A DNA stretch of 64,000 nucleotides, taken from assembly GCA_023439545.1 (NCBI GenBank), contig JAEXNT010000043.1, positions 1 through 64,000 on the forward strand, given 5' to 3'. A program made the translations under genes and the position numbers. Every line of letters begins with the position of its first letter. The first letter of the stretch is position 1. Source of the DNA: Bacillota bacterium. GTDB taxonomy: Bacteria; Bacillota; Clostridia; Acetivibrionales; DTU013. The notes under the pieces are model-generated. The model was not told the DNA's origin. It saw nothing but the letters and a program-made list of their open reading frames with translations, and made no database searches. Shown here one piece after another: positions 1 through 8,015 of the stretch.

Positions 1-462
1 CTGGAACGCATGCAGCGCCTCATGGTGCAGAATCGAGACATATTGCCCGTCTGACAGTTTTCTGCTTTCGATGTGGAAGCGGTTGACGAAAAAGTACTGC
101 GGGTCCGAGGACAAGCCTTCCGCGATCTGGCCTATGGAATCGAGTTCCAATTTTGAAGGAAGGAACACGTTCATCTCTCCGTTTACGGGGTACGCCGTGC
201 AGGCGGCTATAGGCAGAACCGGCTTCCGCTTTTTTATTTCATTTTTGAAGATCACATATTCCGATGAGCCTTTACGCACAGCCACAGGATAATCTTCTAT
301 GTTCAAGCCGGGCCAGATATTGTCCGACGCTCTTTTATCCAGTTCGACCGCGGCGCTGTAAAGCTCCCGGTCATCCTTCGGCAGTCCCGCCAGGGACAGA
401 GCGAGGACGCAGGCAGTCAATACTATGCCGACGGCCAGATAAGCTATTTTGAATATTTTCAT
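1..462 (-). CDS. Secreted or membrane-anchored metallopeptidase-like protein, N-terminal 154 residues (cut by window edge)
   Basis: The reading frame is open from an ATG at 462 to the left edge, so only the N-terminal 154 residues are visible. A hydrophobic N-terminal segment (about residues 4-27) looks like a signal peptide or membrane anchor. The last visible residues read HHEALHAFQ, which contains HEALH, a match to the HExxH zinc-binding motif of metallopeptidases. The rest of the active site lies outside the window, so peptidase activity is inferred. The ribosome binding site AGGAGGT lies inside the end of the upstream permease gene, whose stop codon is 1 base away, so translation is probably coupled. 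The protein likely works outside the membrane with the ABC exporter encoded just upstream. Confidence 0.75.
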   Translation of the reverse strand, partial: MKIFKIAYLAVGIVLTACVLALSLAGLPKDDRELYSAAVELDKRASDNIWPGLNIEDYPVAVRKGSSEYVIFKNEIKKRKPVLPIAACTAYPVNGEMNVFLPSKLELDSIGQIAEGLSSDPQYFFVNRFHIESRKLSDGQYVSILHHEALHAFQ

Positions 463-463
463 G

Positions 464-1222
464 CTATACCTCCTTCCTGAAGGTTATGAAAGTAAGGGAT
501 AAAAACAAGTAGATCAGCAACAGCCCGGCCGCAACAGGCTGAAGGTCTACAGACCCTCCGACCAGTACGGCTGAAGCCTGTCCCTGGATCGCCGCAAAGT
601 CCGGTATGAAAAAGAGCAGTACTTTTGTTATCGAAGCTGCGAAGCCTTCTGAAGTGGCAGCCATCGCATCCAGGATACCGTGCAGTATTCCAGCCGCATA
701 AATTAGCACTCCGCCTATTCCTGCGGCAAAAACGGGCAGTTTGATGGTAAGCACACTTACAGCCGTGCATAGGAACGCAGAGTTTATACCCAGCAGGAGC
801 GAACATAAGAAAACGGACGGAATCAGCCCGAATTTTCCATAGAACAGGCAAAACAGAATCAATGAAAAGGAAAGCAGCAGTATGCAGAATATACCGGCAG
901 CAATATTGCCCGACGTCAGTGCAAACATGTACTGCCACGGCTTGACGCCCCGCACAAGTACAAGGTGGGTCGTCCTGCGTTCGAATTCGTTCGGTATGGT
1001 CTGGATGGACACCATTATCGCAAGCAGGCAGGCTACGAAACCCATTATCGACAAAGCCACAGGTACCATCTGCTCGAAGCCCGATACCTTCCGGCCGTTT
1101 ATTGTAAGGTGGTTGTTGTTCGTAGTCAGCGCCAGCATGAGGACCATGCCTATGATCAAAACTATATAGAAGGTCTTGTTCCGGAGCTTTTCCCTGAACG
1201 TATTTATTATCAGAGCGCACAT
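464..1222 (-). CDS. ABC-2 type transporter permease
   Basis: This 252-residue protein has about six hydrophobic segments. The first (about residues 17-32) is followed by an extracytoplasmic loop and the motif NEFERRTTHLVLVRG, which fits the cytoplasmic coupling segment of ABC-2 permeases. It should form the membrane channel for the ATPase encoded just upstream. The ATG lies within the last 13 bases of the ATPase gene and is preceded by GGGAG, so the two are translationally coupled. The substrate is unknown; exporters with this build move lipids, peptides or antibiotics. The short linked metallopeptidase-like gene downstream points to a peptide or cell-envelope role, but that is inference. Confidence 0.85.
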   Translation of the reverse strand: MCALIINTFREKLRNKTFYIVLIIGMVLMLALTTNNNHLTINGRKVSGFEQMVPVALSIMGFVACLLAIMVSIQTIPNEFERRTTHLVLVRGVKPWQYMFALTSGNIAAGIFCILLLSFSLILFCLFYGKFGLIPSVFLCSLLLGINSAFLCTAVSVLTIKLPVFAAGIGGVLIYAAGILHGILDAMAATSEGFAASITKVLLFFIPDFAAIQGQASAVLVGGSVDLQPVAAGLLLIYLFLSLTFITFRKEV

Positions 1223-2106
1223 GTATCTTCACTCCCTTCTGCCGTGTGTGACCCGGCTGTTCGGAATCCGGCTGTTCGGGATCCGGTCGTTCGGGATCCG
1301 GTCGTTTGCGATTCATCCGCTTCTGTTCCGACAGCCGGCATTGTCCGGCCCATATATCCGGCCATCTCCACCTTGGCTGTTCGTGGTGCGGCCGTTCCTG
1401 TTCCGGCACTACCTGCTTCAGCCGTATCCGTTCCCGCGGCATTGATAAAAAGGCTTTCAAGCCCGGCTTCAATGAATTCGCGTCTTTCGACCACTCCCGC
1501 ATTCCTGCCGTTTACGATGAATACGACCCTGTCGGCAACCTTCTCTACATCGGAGAGTACATGGGAGTTGATAATGACCGACTTCCCCCTCCGCTTAAGG
1601 TCAAGTATCAGGCTTATCATTTCCATCCTGCCTATCGCATCGAGCCCCGAAGTAGGTTCGTCCAGTATCAGCAGTCCGGGATCGCCCAGCATGGCCTGTG
1701 CGGCAGCAAGCCTCTGCAGCATTCCCTTCGAATAAGTCCCGGTCTTTTTATCCCCCGAAGCTCCGAGTCCTACCGCGCCAAGCAGCTGTTCCATCTGCGC
1801 TTCAGCCTTGGCTTTGCCTATTTTTTGAAGCCGCGAATAAAAACGCAGCACTTCACACCCGGTTAAAAACTGATGAAAATACGGAGTTTCCGGAGAATAT
1901 CCAACGCCTGTGCCTTCCTTGATCCGGACCGTACCGCTGTCCGCCCCGGCAAGGCCGAGTATCATCTTGATCGTTGTTGTCTTTCCCGCTCCATTAGGTC
2001 CAAGCAGGCCCAGTATCTCGCCTTCATCCACCTGGAATGACAGGTCGGATACTACTTCGCAGCCACCATACCTTTTATATAGATGTGAGCATTCCAAAAT
2101 ACTCAA
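1210..2106 (-). CDS. ABC transporter ATP-binding protein with repetitive C-terminal tail
   Basis: Start chosen at a TTG at 2106, because GGAGGTG lies 7-8 bases upstream; a longer in-frame version from an upstream ATG (2121) would overlap this site. The 298-residue product has Walker A GPNGAGKT (residues 36-43), a signature region YSKGMLQRLAAAQ and Walker B LLILDEPTSGLD, so it is an ATPase of the ABC-2 exporter type. The last roughly 75 residues are unusual: they are rich in Thr, Ala and Gly and contain 5-residue units such as TTGSR and TAGFR, encoded by 15-bp tandem repeats. Typical subfamily members end soon after the D-loop/H-loop region or carry a folded C-terminal domain instead. The gene overlaps the permease gene downstream. 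Confidence 0.9.
   Translation of the reverse strand: MSILECSHLYKRYGGCEVVSDLSFQVDEGEILGLLGPNGAGKTTTIKMILGLAGADSGTVRIKEGTGVGYSPETPYFHQFLTGCEVLRFYSRLQKIGKAKAEAQMEQLLGAVGLGASGDKKTGTYSKGMLQRLAAAQAMLGDPGLLILDEPTSGLDAIGRMEMISLILDLKRRGKSVIINSHVLSDVEKVADRVVFIVNGRNAGVVERREFIEAGLESLFINAAGTDTAEAGSAGTGTAAPRTAKVEMAGYMGRTMPAVGTEADESQTTGSRTTGSRTAGFRTAGSHTAEGSEDTCAL
1244..1318 (-). repeat. 15-bp tandem repeat in the ATPase 3' end
   Basis: Five consecutive 15-bp units lie in frame near the 3' end of the ATPase gene; the two central units (1274-1288 and 1289-1303, GTTCGGGATCCGGTC on the + strand) are identical and the outer ones diverge. They encode five-residue units such as TTGSR. Because the unit is a multiple of three, copy-number change would keep the reading frame and the coupling to the permease gene. 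Confidence 0.85.
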
Positions 2107-2162
2107 TTCAAACACCTCCATAATGCAATTGTATGGCTGGGAGCTTTCGCCAATCTTCACGG

Positions 2163-2182
2163 AACCTTAAGTTAACCTTAAG
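2163..2182. promoter_or_regulatory. Direct repeat upstream of the ABC exporter, likely regulator site
   Basis: The 9-mer AACCTTAAG occurs twice (2163-2171 and 2174-2182) with an 11-bp period, 57 bp upstream of the chosen TTG start of the ABC ATPase. Direct repeats one helix turn apart are typical of OmpR/PhoB-type regulator sites. No such regulator is encoded next to the exporter, so the partner is unknown. The rest of the 2183-2301 stretch is AT-rich and shows no other clear signal. Confidence 0.4.
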
Positions 2183-2301
2183 ACGGTAGCTACTAATGCC
2201 CGGTTGATTATTATCATTGATTAATTTCATTTACAGAGTCTGGATTATTATATATACTTAATATAAATCGAGTAAAAATTTTCTTGCAGGGTTATTGTTT
2301 T

Positions 2302-2643
2302 ATGAAAAAAGCAAAAAACTTTGATAATTTCGCTTTATTTATCTTGAGATGTATGTTTTCGCTTATGTCCTTGCTCTTGAAAACTGTTCTTCAAGAATTA
2401 AGCAAGGTATTTTCTTGTGAGACAATTATTGAGGATAAAAAAGTTGAAATCAATAGGGAAAATCATTCTAAAATTTATGTTGTTACCGATTATATTTTAA
2501 TCGGTCTTTTCCTGTTCTGTTTGTCATTATATTTGTCAAAGCTTGTGATTATCGATTTGGATATACTTTTCCTTTTATATTTGATTATTCCGTTCCTATA
2601 TAAAACATATCCAAAGTATTTTCATTCTGTTTCCTTCAATTAA
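2302..2643 (+). CDS. Small hypothetical membrane protein (doubtful)
   Basis: A 113-residue open frame starts at ATG 2302, preceded by a weak AGGG about ten bases upstream; an in-frame start at 2284 is less likely. It has a hydrophobic N-terminal stretch (about residues 12-30), a charged middle with a possible short coiled region, and two further hydrophobic segments (roughly residues 65-85 and 88-102). No family was recognised. The region is far more AT-rich than its neighbours, which makes chance open frames more likely. It lies 110 bp upstream of the glycosyltransferase gene on the same strand and may have arrived with it. If it is not real, 2183-2753 is an AT-rich intergenic stretch. Confidence 0.4.
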   Translation: MKKAKNFDNFALFILRCMFSLMSLLLKTVLQELSKVFSCETIIEDKKVEINRENHSKIYVVTDYILIGLFLFCLSLYLSKLVIIDLDILFLLYLIIPFLYKTYPKYFHSVSFN

Positions 2644-2753
2644 TCGTCCTGTAAAATTTAATTCTTTTGTGAATAAGCATTTTGATTCGTTTTGCTTAAT
2701 CACATTTTTCATGATTCGTAATTTCTTAATGATTAAATTCGGGAGGAACGTCT

Positions 2754-4010
2754 ATGAATATTACAATTATTACAGCAGGTTCCAGAGGAGATGTCCAACC
2801 TTATATAGCGCTGGGTGCAGGGCTCAGGAAAGCCGGACATTCGGTATGTATGCCTGCAGCAGGAATTTTCCGTGAACTTATCCTGGAAAATGATCTTAAT
2901 TATGTTCAGACAAATAGTGTTGAGCCACAAGAATTTATTAAAAGCTTGGAAATGGAAAATGCATCTAAGAGCAAAAACAAACTGAAATTTATAAGTACTA
3001 TGTTCAATGAGTTGAAACCAATAATTAGAGGAGTGTTTAGTGAAACTTGGGAAGCATGCCAAGGGAGTGACTTAATAATAACAACACTGGCAGCCATGGG
3101 AGCAAGTGATAGCGCTGAAAAGCTAGGAATTCCATGCATTCACACAACGGTTTTGCCGGTATGTCCAACATCAGAATTCCAATCCCCTTTTGTACCTGAT
3201 CTATTTAATCATTCAATAAGTAATAAGCTCACGCACAAATTGACTGAACAAGTAGTGTGGCAACCATTCAGAGCTATTATCAACCAATGGCGAAAAGATG
3301 TATTAGGTCTGGAACCTATTGGTTTCTGGGGGAAATACCGCAAGATATATAGTGGAGATATGCCCGTATTATGCGGTTTTAGTCCGACAATAATACCAAA
3401 ACCGCGAGACTGGCCTTATCCTATTAACATTACAGGATATTGGTTTCTTGATGAGCCTGAAGGATGGCAGCCCCCGGAAGATCTGAAAGCATTCCTGAAT
3501 GCAGGTCCGCCACCAGTATATATAGGCTTTGGAAGCATGGTGGATAAAGACCCTGAGCGAATAACAAGGATCGCATTGGATGCGCTTAGACAATGTGGTC
3601 AACGAGGGATTATATCTTCCGGCTGGAACGGGTTAGGGACTGAAAAACTCCCTGATACGGTTTTAAAAGTTGATTCATTACCTCACTCATGGCTGTTTAA
3701 AAGAGTTTCTGCAATAGTGCACCATGGTGGCGCAGGTACTACTGCTGCAGCATTGCGTTCAGGAAAGCCTTCAATAATTGCTCCTTTCTTTGCGGATCAA
3801 CCTTTTTGGGCTAAGCGGATAGCAGAACTCGGAGTCGGGCCAAAACCAATAGCATATAGTAGGTTGGATTCAGTAAATCTGGCAGAATTAATCAACATTG
3901 CTACTGATGAAAAAATAAAAATGAAAGCCAATCAGATTGGGAAAACAATTGAAAAGGAAAATGGAGTACAAAAAGCAGTAGATATTATTGAAAGATATTT
4001 GGGCAGGTAA
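2754..4010 (+). CDS. MGT/UGT-family glycosyltransferase (GT1-like)
   Basis: This 418-residue protein begins MNITIITAGSRGDVQPYIAL, the N-terminal signature of sterol/macrolide-type GT1 glycosyltransferases (GT-B fold). Near the C-terminus it has HHGGAGTTAAALRSGKPS followed by FFADQPFWAKRI, the nucleotide-sugar binding motif of this family. It should transfer a hexose from a UDP- or dTDP-sugar to a small lipophilic acceptor such as a lipid or antibiotic; the acceptor cannot be told from sequence. GGGAGG lies 7 bases before the ATG. The gene is clearly more AT-rich than those on either side and stands alone, which fits horizontal acquisition. Confidence 0.9.
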   Translation: MNITIITAGSRGDVQPYIALGAGLRKAGHSVCMPAAGIFRELILENDLNYVQTNSVEPQEFIKSLEMENASKSKNKLKFISTMFNELKPIIRGVFSETWEACQGSDLIITTLAAMGASDSAEKLGIPCIHTTVLPVCPTSEFQSPFVPDLFNHSISNKLTHKLTEQVVWQPFRAIINQWRKDVLGLEPIGFWGKYRKIYSGDMPVLCGFSPTIIPKPRDWPYPINITGYWFLDEPEGWQPPEDLKAFLNAGPPPVYIGFGSMVDKDPERITRIALDALRQCGQRGIISSGWNGLGTEKLPDTVLKVDSLPHSWLFKRVSAIVHHGGAGTTAAALRSGKPSIIAPFFADQPFWAKRIAELGVGPKPIAYSRLDSVNLAELINIATDEKIKMKANQIGKTIEKENGVQKAVDIIERYLGR

Positions 4011-4029
4011 CTTTGTGGCACCTTCATGA

Positions 4030-4599
4030 TCACCGGCACCTGGACAGCAGCGACAGGGCTGTCGTCCCGATACTTTCATCGTCGGCGTCGGCCGGGAGAC
4101 AGATATCAGGCCCTTTAGAAATGAATATGTAAGCTCCTTCCGGAGTCCTGACCGTGGTGTTGAAAAGAATGCCCCTTCCCTGCTTATAATAAACTGAAAG
4201 GTTAAGCTTGCCCGAAGAATACTGCTTCCAGTCCCTGGCTCCGAGCCGGCCCATCAGCTCGGCGGAGCCGGCGGGCTTTGCGTTGCGGCAGGACGCCAGA
4301 GCGCTGCGTATTTTCGCTCCAAGCTGTACGGAGCTGTAAGGCATTGTCAAACCTGTAATTTCGGAAGTCGCTTTCCCCTCACCGAACAGGTCCGCTACAT
4401 AAGGTATGAATACGGCATTGCGCCGAGCATCGAAGAAAATGCTTATATTGCCGCAGTCGACAGGCTTAATGCTTTTCACAGGCGGTTTTTTCTTTTTCAG
4501 CCTCCTGCGCCTTGTGTTAAGCCAGATGCCCGCAATGACGGAAGCGACGATGATGACCAGTATCAATAATTGTATATACTTTGTATAGTCTTCGTTCAT
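4030..4599 (-). CDS. Hypothetical protein with one N-terminal membrane anchor
   Basis: Start chosen at the ATG at 4599 (MNEDYTKYIQLL), preceded by AAAGGA; an upstream in-frame TTG at 4623 has no ribosome binding site. The 189-residue product has one membrane helix (about residues 8-28), a strongly basic stretch RRRRLKKKK that should sit in the cytoplasm, and then a roughly 150-residue soluble domain with no recognised motif. It converges with the glycosyltransferase gene (19 bp gap). No homologue was recognised and no function is proposed. Confidence 0.75.
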   Translation of the reverse strand: MNEDYTKYIQLLILVIIVASVIAGIWLNTRRRRLKKKKPPVKSIKPVDCGNISIFFDARRNAVFIPYVADLFGEGKATSEITGLTMPYSSVQLGAKIRSALASCRNAKPAGSAELMGRLGARDWKQYSSGKLNLSVYYKQGRGILFNTTVRTPEGAYIFISKGPDICLPADADDESIGTTALSLLSRCR

Positions 4600-4738
4600 C
4601 GGAGGTCCTTTCGGTTTTTTCAATAGTATTTTATCATAACAAATTTACTTCACAACCTAACTTAATTAATATATTATTAAACAATACGGACAAATATTTT
4701 TAATGAACTGCAATGCAGGTGACGGGGGTCTATTTTAT

Positions 4739-6340
4739 ATGAGGAAAAATCTGTTCATCTATATTACCTCTTTTTTGTGCGGTATGACAGTCATGGGAGT
4801 GGAACTGTCCGCTACCAGGCTGCTTGCCCCGTATTTCGGAACCTCATCCATTGTTTACACCGTAGTTATCGGACTTATCATGATATCGATGAGCATAGGC
4901 AACGTTCTGGGAGGCCGTTCCGCGGACAAGCACAACGATCTCGGCAGACTGTTTTCGCTGCTTTGGATAGCAGCGCTGTGGGTAGCCATCATACCCCTGG
5001 TAGGGAAATATATCATAGCACTCGTAACCGTATTGATGATGTATATACTGCCGGGCAATCTGCTCGTTTCGGGTTCGGTGATTTCCTGCCTGCTCGTCTT
5101 TTCCGCTCCGCTGCTCATACTCGGAATGGTTTCGCCTTATCTCGTAAAGCTGGGAGTCCGGAACATGGAAAACAGCGGGCGTACAACGGGCGAGATCTAC
5201 GCTGCCTCTACCATTGGAAGCATAATCGGCACCTTCATACCTACATTCCTGACGATACCCTATATAGGCACCATGAAATCCTTCCTTGTATTTGCACTGG
5301 CGCTCAACCTTACCTGCCTGTATTATTTCATCACCAGGAAGAAAGGCCTCGTAAAAAGCGTCATAACGACCGTACTGACCGCGGTGCTGCTGCTTCTGCC
5401 CGTTCAGAATCCGTTTGCCTTCTGGACAAACGTAGTTCTCGAGGACGAATCGCTTTATAACTACCTTCAGGTCACAGAAAACAGCGACTCCGTAATTCTT
5501 TCCACAAACGTCGCTTTCGGCGTGCAGTCCATATACAAGAAAAACAAGACGCTTTCAGGCCTTTATTACGATTATGCTGTGACTTCTCCTCTGATGCTTA
5601 ACGACGCTTCTGCAAAAAAGCCGGCTGATATACTGGTTCTGGGCATGGGTACCGGGACCTTCGCGAAGGAATGCAGGTATTTCTTCCCGGAAAGCAGGAT
5701 CGACGGTGTTGAGATAGATCAAAAGATAGTCGACCTTTCAAAGAAATATTTCGGGCTCAGGGACGACGAAGCCAAAATCTATATCAACGACGGCCGTACC
5801 TTCCTTTCATCCCCCGACGCGGGCAAATACGATATCGTATTGGTCGACGCCTACCACGACATAACGATCCCGTTCCATATGTCGACTACAGAATTCTTTT
5901 CCCAGATCAAGGAACACCTTAAGCCGGGAGGTATTATCATGATCAATATAAATATGCGCTCGGACAAGAGTACGGAGGTTGAGGATTATCTTACTCAGAC
6001 ACTCCGCACCAATATGCAAAAAGTCTATAAGTTCAGCGTACCTAATACCACAAACGTTTTCGTATTCTCTTCCGACAATGCCGATATGTTGTCGGATTTC
6101 AGGAATAACGCCGATCAGCTCGATGAAAAGAGCCCCGTAAAAGCTCTCGCCCAATCGATAATCGACAACTGCTCCGAAGTGACCGATACGAAGTATGTTT
6201 TCACTGACGACCTGGCCCCGGTGGAAGTGTTGGGTCAGAAGGCCCTGGATGACATAGTCTCGCAGGAGTTGGCATATTTCCGCGAAGAACTCAGGAACTC
6301 GGGCAACGGAGTCCTTGACGTATTCAACATGATTTCCTGA
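4739..6340 (+). CDS. Membrane protein fused to a spermidine-synthase-like methyltransferase-fold domain
   Basis: Start chosen at ATG 4739, with GGGGGT nine bases upstream; an in-frame ATG at 4703 has no such site. In the 533-residue product, about the first 220 residues form seven or so membrane helices, and the rest is a soluble domain of the polyamine synthase (SpeE) type. The soluble domain shows the nucleotide-binding loop LVLGMGTGTFAKE, the acidic ribose-binding region DGVEIDQ, and VLVDAYHD where aminopropyltransferases have their catalytic aspartate region. Fusions of this type are widespread but poorly understood, and a canonical aminopropyl transfer role should not be assumed. A strong terminator follows. 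Confidence 0.85.
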   Translation: MRKNLFIYITSFLCGMTVMGVELSATRLLAPYFGTSSIVYTVVIGLIMISMSIGNVLGGRSADKHNDLGRLFSLLWIAALWVAIIPLVGKYIIALVTVLMMYILPGNLLVSGSVISCLLVFSAPLLILGMVSPYLVKLGVRNMENSGRTTGEIYAASTIGSIIGTFIPTFLTIPYIGTMKSFLVFALALNLTCLYYFITRKKGLVKSVITTVLTAVLLLLPVQNPFAFWTNVVLEDESLYNYLQVTENSDSVILSTNVAFGVQSIYKKNKTLSGLYYDYAVTSPLMLNDASAKKPADILVLGMGTGTFAKECRYFFPESRIDGVEIDQKIVDLSKKYFGLRDDEAKIYINDGRTFLSSPDAGKYDIVLVDAYHDITIPFHMSTTEFFSQIKEHLKPGGIIMININMRSDKSTEVEDYLTQTLRTNMQKVYKFSVPNTTNVFVFSSDNADMLSDFRNNADQLDEKSPVKALAQSIIDNCSEVTDTKYVFTDDLAPVEVLGQKALDDIVSQELAYFREELRNSGNGVLDVFNMIS

Positions 6341-6362
6341 TATCACTCTAAACACTATCAAG

Positions 6363-6394
6363 CCTGCCCATATCTCCCATGCGGCAGGTTTTTC
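6363..6394 (+). terminator. Intrinsic terminator after the SpeE-like gene
   Basis: CCTGCC (6364-6369) pairs with GGCAGG (6384-6389) and is followed by five T residues. It lies 24 bp after the stop codon of the membrane/SpeE-like gene. Confidence 0.75.
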
Positions 6395-6545
6395 AATGTA
6401 TCCCTCTTTCCTCGTATTCCACGAATTTCATTGGCATTAGAACATGTGTACATGTTACAATAGCAGGGCTGTCCCGGGACCGGATCCCGCAGGAACGGCC
6501 CGGACGGCCAGAGAGATATATGTGAGGGGAGAGGGGGTTATTTAT

Positions 6546-7364
6546 ATGTTTCCCATCAGAAAGAAAAAGGCAGTAAAGCTGACTATATTGGTGCTGGTAT
6601 TTGTTTTTTCGGTCGCCGTATTCGGCAGCCTCGGGCAAGGAACGGCATATGCGGCCTCTGCGCAGCCTTATGCAAGTTATGTCATACAGCCCGGAGACTC
6701 GCTTTATAAAATATCCATGGCTTACGGTATATCGATCGCAAGCCTTAAAGCGGCGAACGGTCTGAGCTCGGATCTGATCTATTCCGGCAGGGCCTTGAAT
6801 ATACCGATAACTCAAGCTTCAAGCCAGAACATGACTCTGAAGGATATTATAAACAGAAGAGGTATTGCTGCCAACCAGCTGAATATACGTCTGTTTGTGG
6901 ACAAATCGGACAAGCTTCTGACCGTTTATAACGGGACTACTCCACTGAAAGCATACCATGTTGAACTTGGAGACGGCGGTACGGGCGACAAACAAGTCGC
7001 AGGCGACCATAAGACCCCGGAAGGCAGCTTCTATATCACCCAGAAGCTCGTACTCGATCCGGCAGATCAGTATCTCGGCACAAGATGGATGAGATTGAGC
7101 TACCCTAATATAGAGGATGCACAGCGCGGCCTCAAAAGCGGTATCATCAACAAAGCCACCTACGACCAGATAGTCAATGCCATAAATAACGGCCGGACGC
7201 CACCGCAAAACACCGCACTAGGCGGCGGAGTCGGGGTCCATGGCGGAAGCACCTCAGCGCTTGGAACCAACTGGACATTCGGATGCGTAGGTCTAAGCAA
7301 CAAGGACGTGCAGGATTTCTATGATTATGTAAAAGTCGGGACCAAAGTCACTATACAGCCTTGA
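6546..7364 (+). CDS. LysM-containing L,D-transpeptidase (YkuD domain)
   Basis: Start at ATG 6546, preceded by GAGGGGG; an earlier in-frame ATG at 6444 would add a tail without signal character. The 272-residue product has a basic N-terminus, a signal segment ending near TAYAASA (about residue 38), a LysM peptidoglycan-binding repeat (about residues 46-88, with VIQPGDSLYKIS), and a C-terminal YkuD domain. The catalytic region contains VHGG and then FGCVGLSN, giving the His and Cys expected of L,D-transpeptidases. It should make or remodel 3-3 cross-links in the cell wall, outside the membrane. The Arg that often follows the catalytic Cys is replaced (GCVG), as in some YkuD subgroups. Confidence 0.9.
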   Translation: MFPIRKKKAVKLTILVLVFVFSVAVFGSLGQGTAYAASAQPYASYVIQPGDSLYKISMAYGISIASLKAANGLSSDLIYSGRALNIPITQASSQNMTLKDIINRRGIAANQLNIRLFVDKSDKLLTVYNGTTPLKAYHVELGDGGTGDKQVAGDHKTPEGSFYITQKLVLDPADQYLGTRWMRLSYPNIEDAQRGLKSGIINKATYDQIVNAINNGRTPPQNTALGGGVGVHGGSTSALGTNWTFGCVGLSNKDVQDFYDYVKVGTKVTIQP

Positions 7365-7387
7365 AATATCAGCCTCATATAATTTGC

Positions 7388-7429
7388 AAATGGCCGCTCC
7401 TGGGTAAACCTACCCATCAGCGGCCATTT
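7388..7429. terminator. Hairpin between convergent genes
   Basis: An exact 11-bp inverted repeat (AAATGGCCGCT at 7388-7398, AGCGGCCATTT at 7419-7429) encloses a second small stem (GGGTA/TACCC). It lies between the stop codons of the L,D-transpeptidase and the convergent small gene. The T-run is short on both strands, so it may act as a two-way terminator of moderate strength. Confidence 0.65.
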
Positions 7430-7452
7430 CCGCTTTTCGTCGTTTATCGGTA

Positions 7453-7758
7453 TCAGCTGTAACTGATTACATTTTCATTGTAGAATAGTAAAAATATGTC
7501 CTTTATTACTTCATTATGGTTTTCCGCCGTAACTTGATGGAGCTGTCCGTCGTCCACCTGTATCAGGATCGTTATCTGATACCTGTCGCTGTTGTCCATT
7601 ACCGCGCTAATGATATCGACAGCTTCAAGCGGTCTCGTGTAAACGCAGGCCCATTCCCCCTGGTTTTCACTGACTCCGGCTTCCTTGTCGTAATAGCTGT
7701 CTAAAAAATGCTTCAGTTCTCCGGTTTTTCTGGACCATAGATTTACAGTAAGACTCAT
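7453..7758 (-). CDS. Conserved-looking small hypothetical protein
   Basis: A 101-residue soluble protein with an ATG start and a good AAAGGAGA site seven bases upstream. It has no membrane segment or signal peptide, is mildly acidic, and has alternating hydrophobic stretches (ISAVMDN, QITILIQVDDGQLHQV) that suggest an alpha/beta fold. No family was recognised. It stands alone, between the L,D-transpeptidase and the lipoprotein gene, which is read in the opposite direction. Confidence 0.75.
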   Translation of the reverse strand: MSLTVNLWSRKTGELKHFLDSYYDKEAGVSENQGEWACVYTRPLEAVDIISAVMDNSDRYQITILIQVDDGQLHQVTAENHNEVIKDIFLLFYNENVISYS

Positions 7759-8015
7759 GTTTGTCTCCTTTATTGAGGGCGCTCAAGTTTTATTGCGTAA
7801 AATCGACTTGTTGCAGCAAAATCAATTATAGCTGATAAAATCTATAATTGGACAAAAACCTTTAAAAATCCTTTATGTAAATTTTTCTTGCTATGTATGA
7901 CTTAAGTTGTACAGAGCAACACTGCATTAATATCTTGATTTTTACCTATACTAGTAATACGGTTTACTGCAATGAAACACTTGAAAATCCGGAGTTATTT
8001 ACAGGAGGAATCTTC

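Noticed and set aside
459..1502. Long minus-strand frame of 347 codons across the ABC permease and ATPase genes
   Set aside because: It is in another frame from the clear permease and ATPase, is rich in Arg/Pro/Gln typical of shadow frames, and has no family features.
965..1866. Plus-strand open frames of about 180-260 codons opposite the exporter genes
   Set aside because: They are antisense to well-supported genes, have no ribosome binding sites and show low-complexity content caused by the 15-bp repeats.
5807..6361. Minus-strand 184-codon frame opposite the SpeE-like gene
   Set aside because: Shadow of a strongly supported gene; it also runs through the terminator region.
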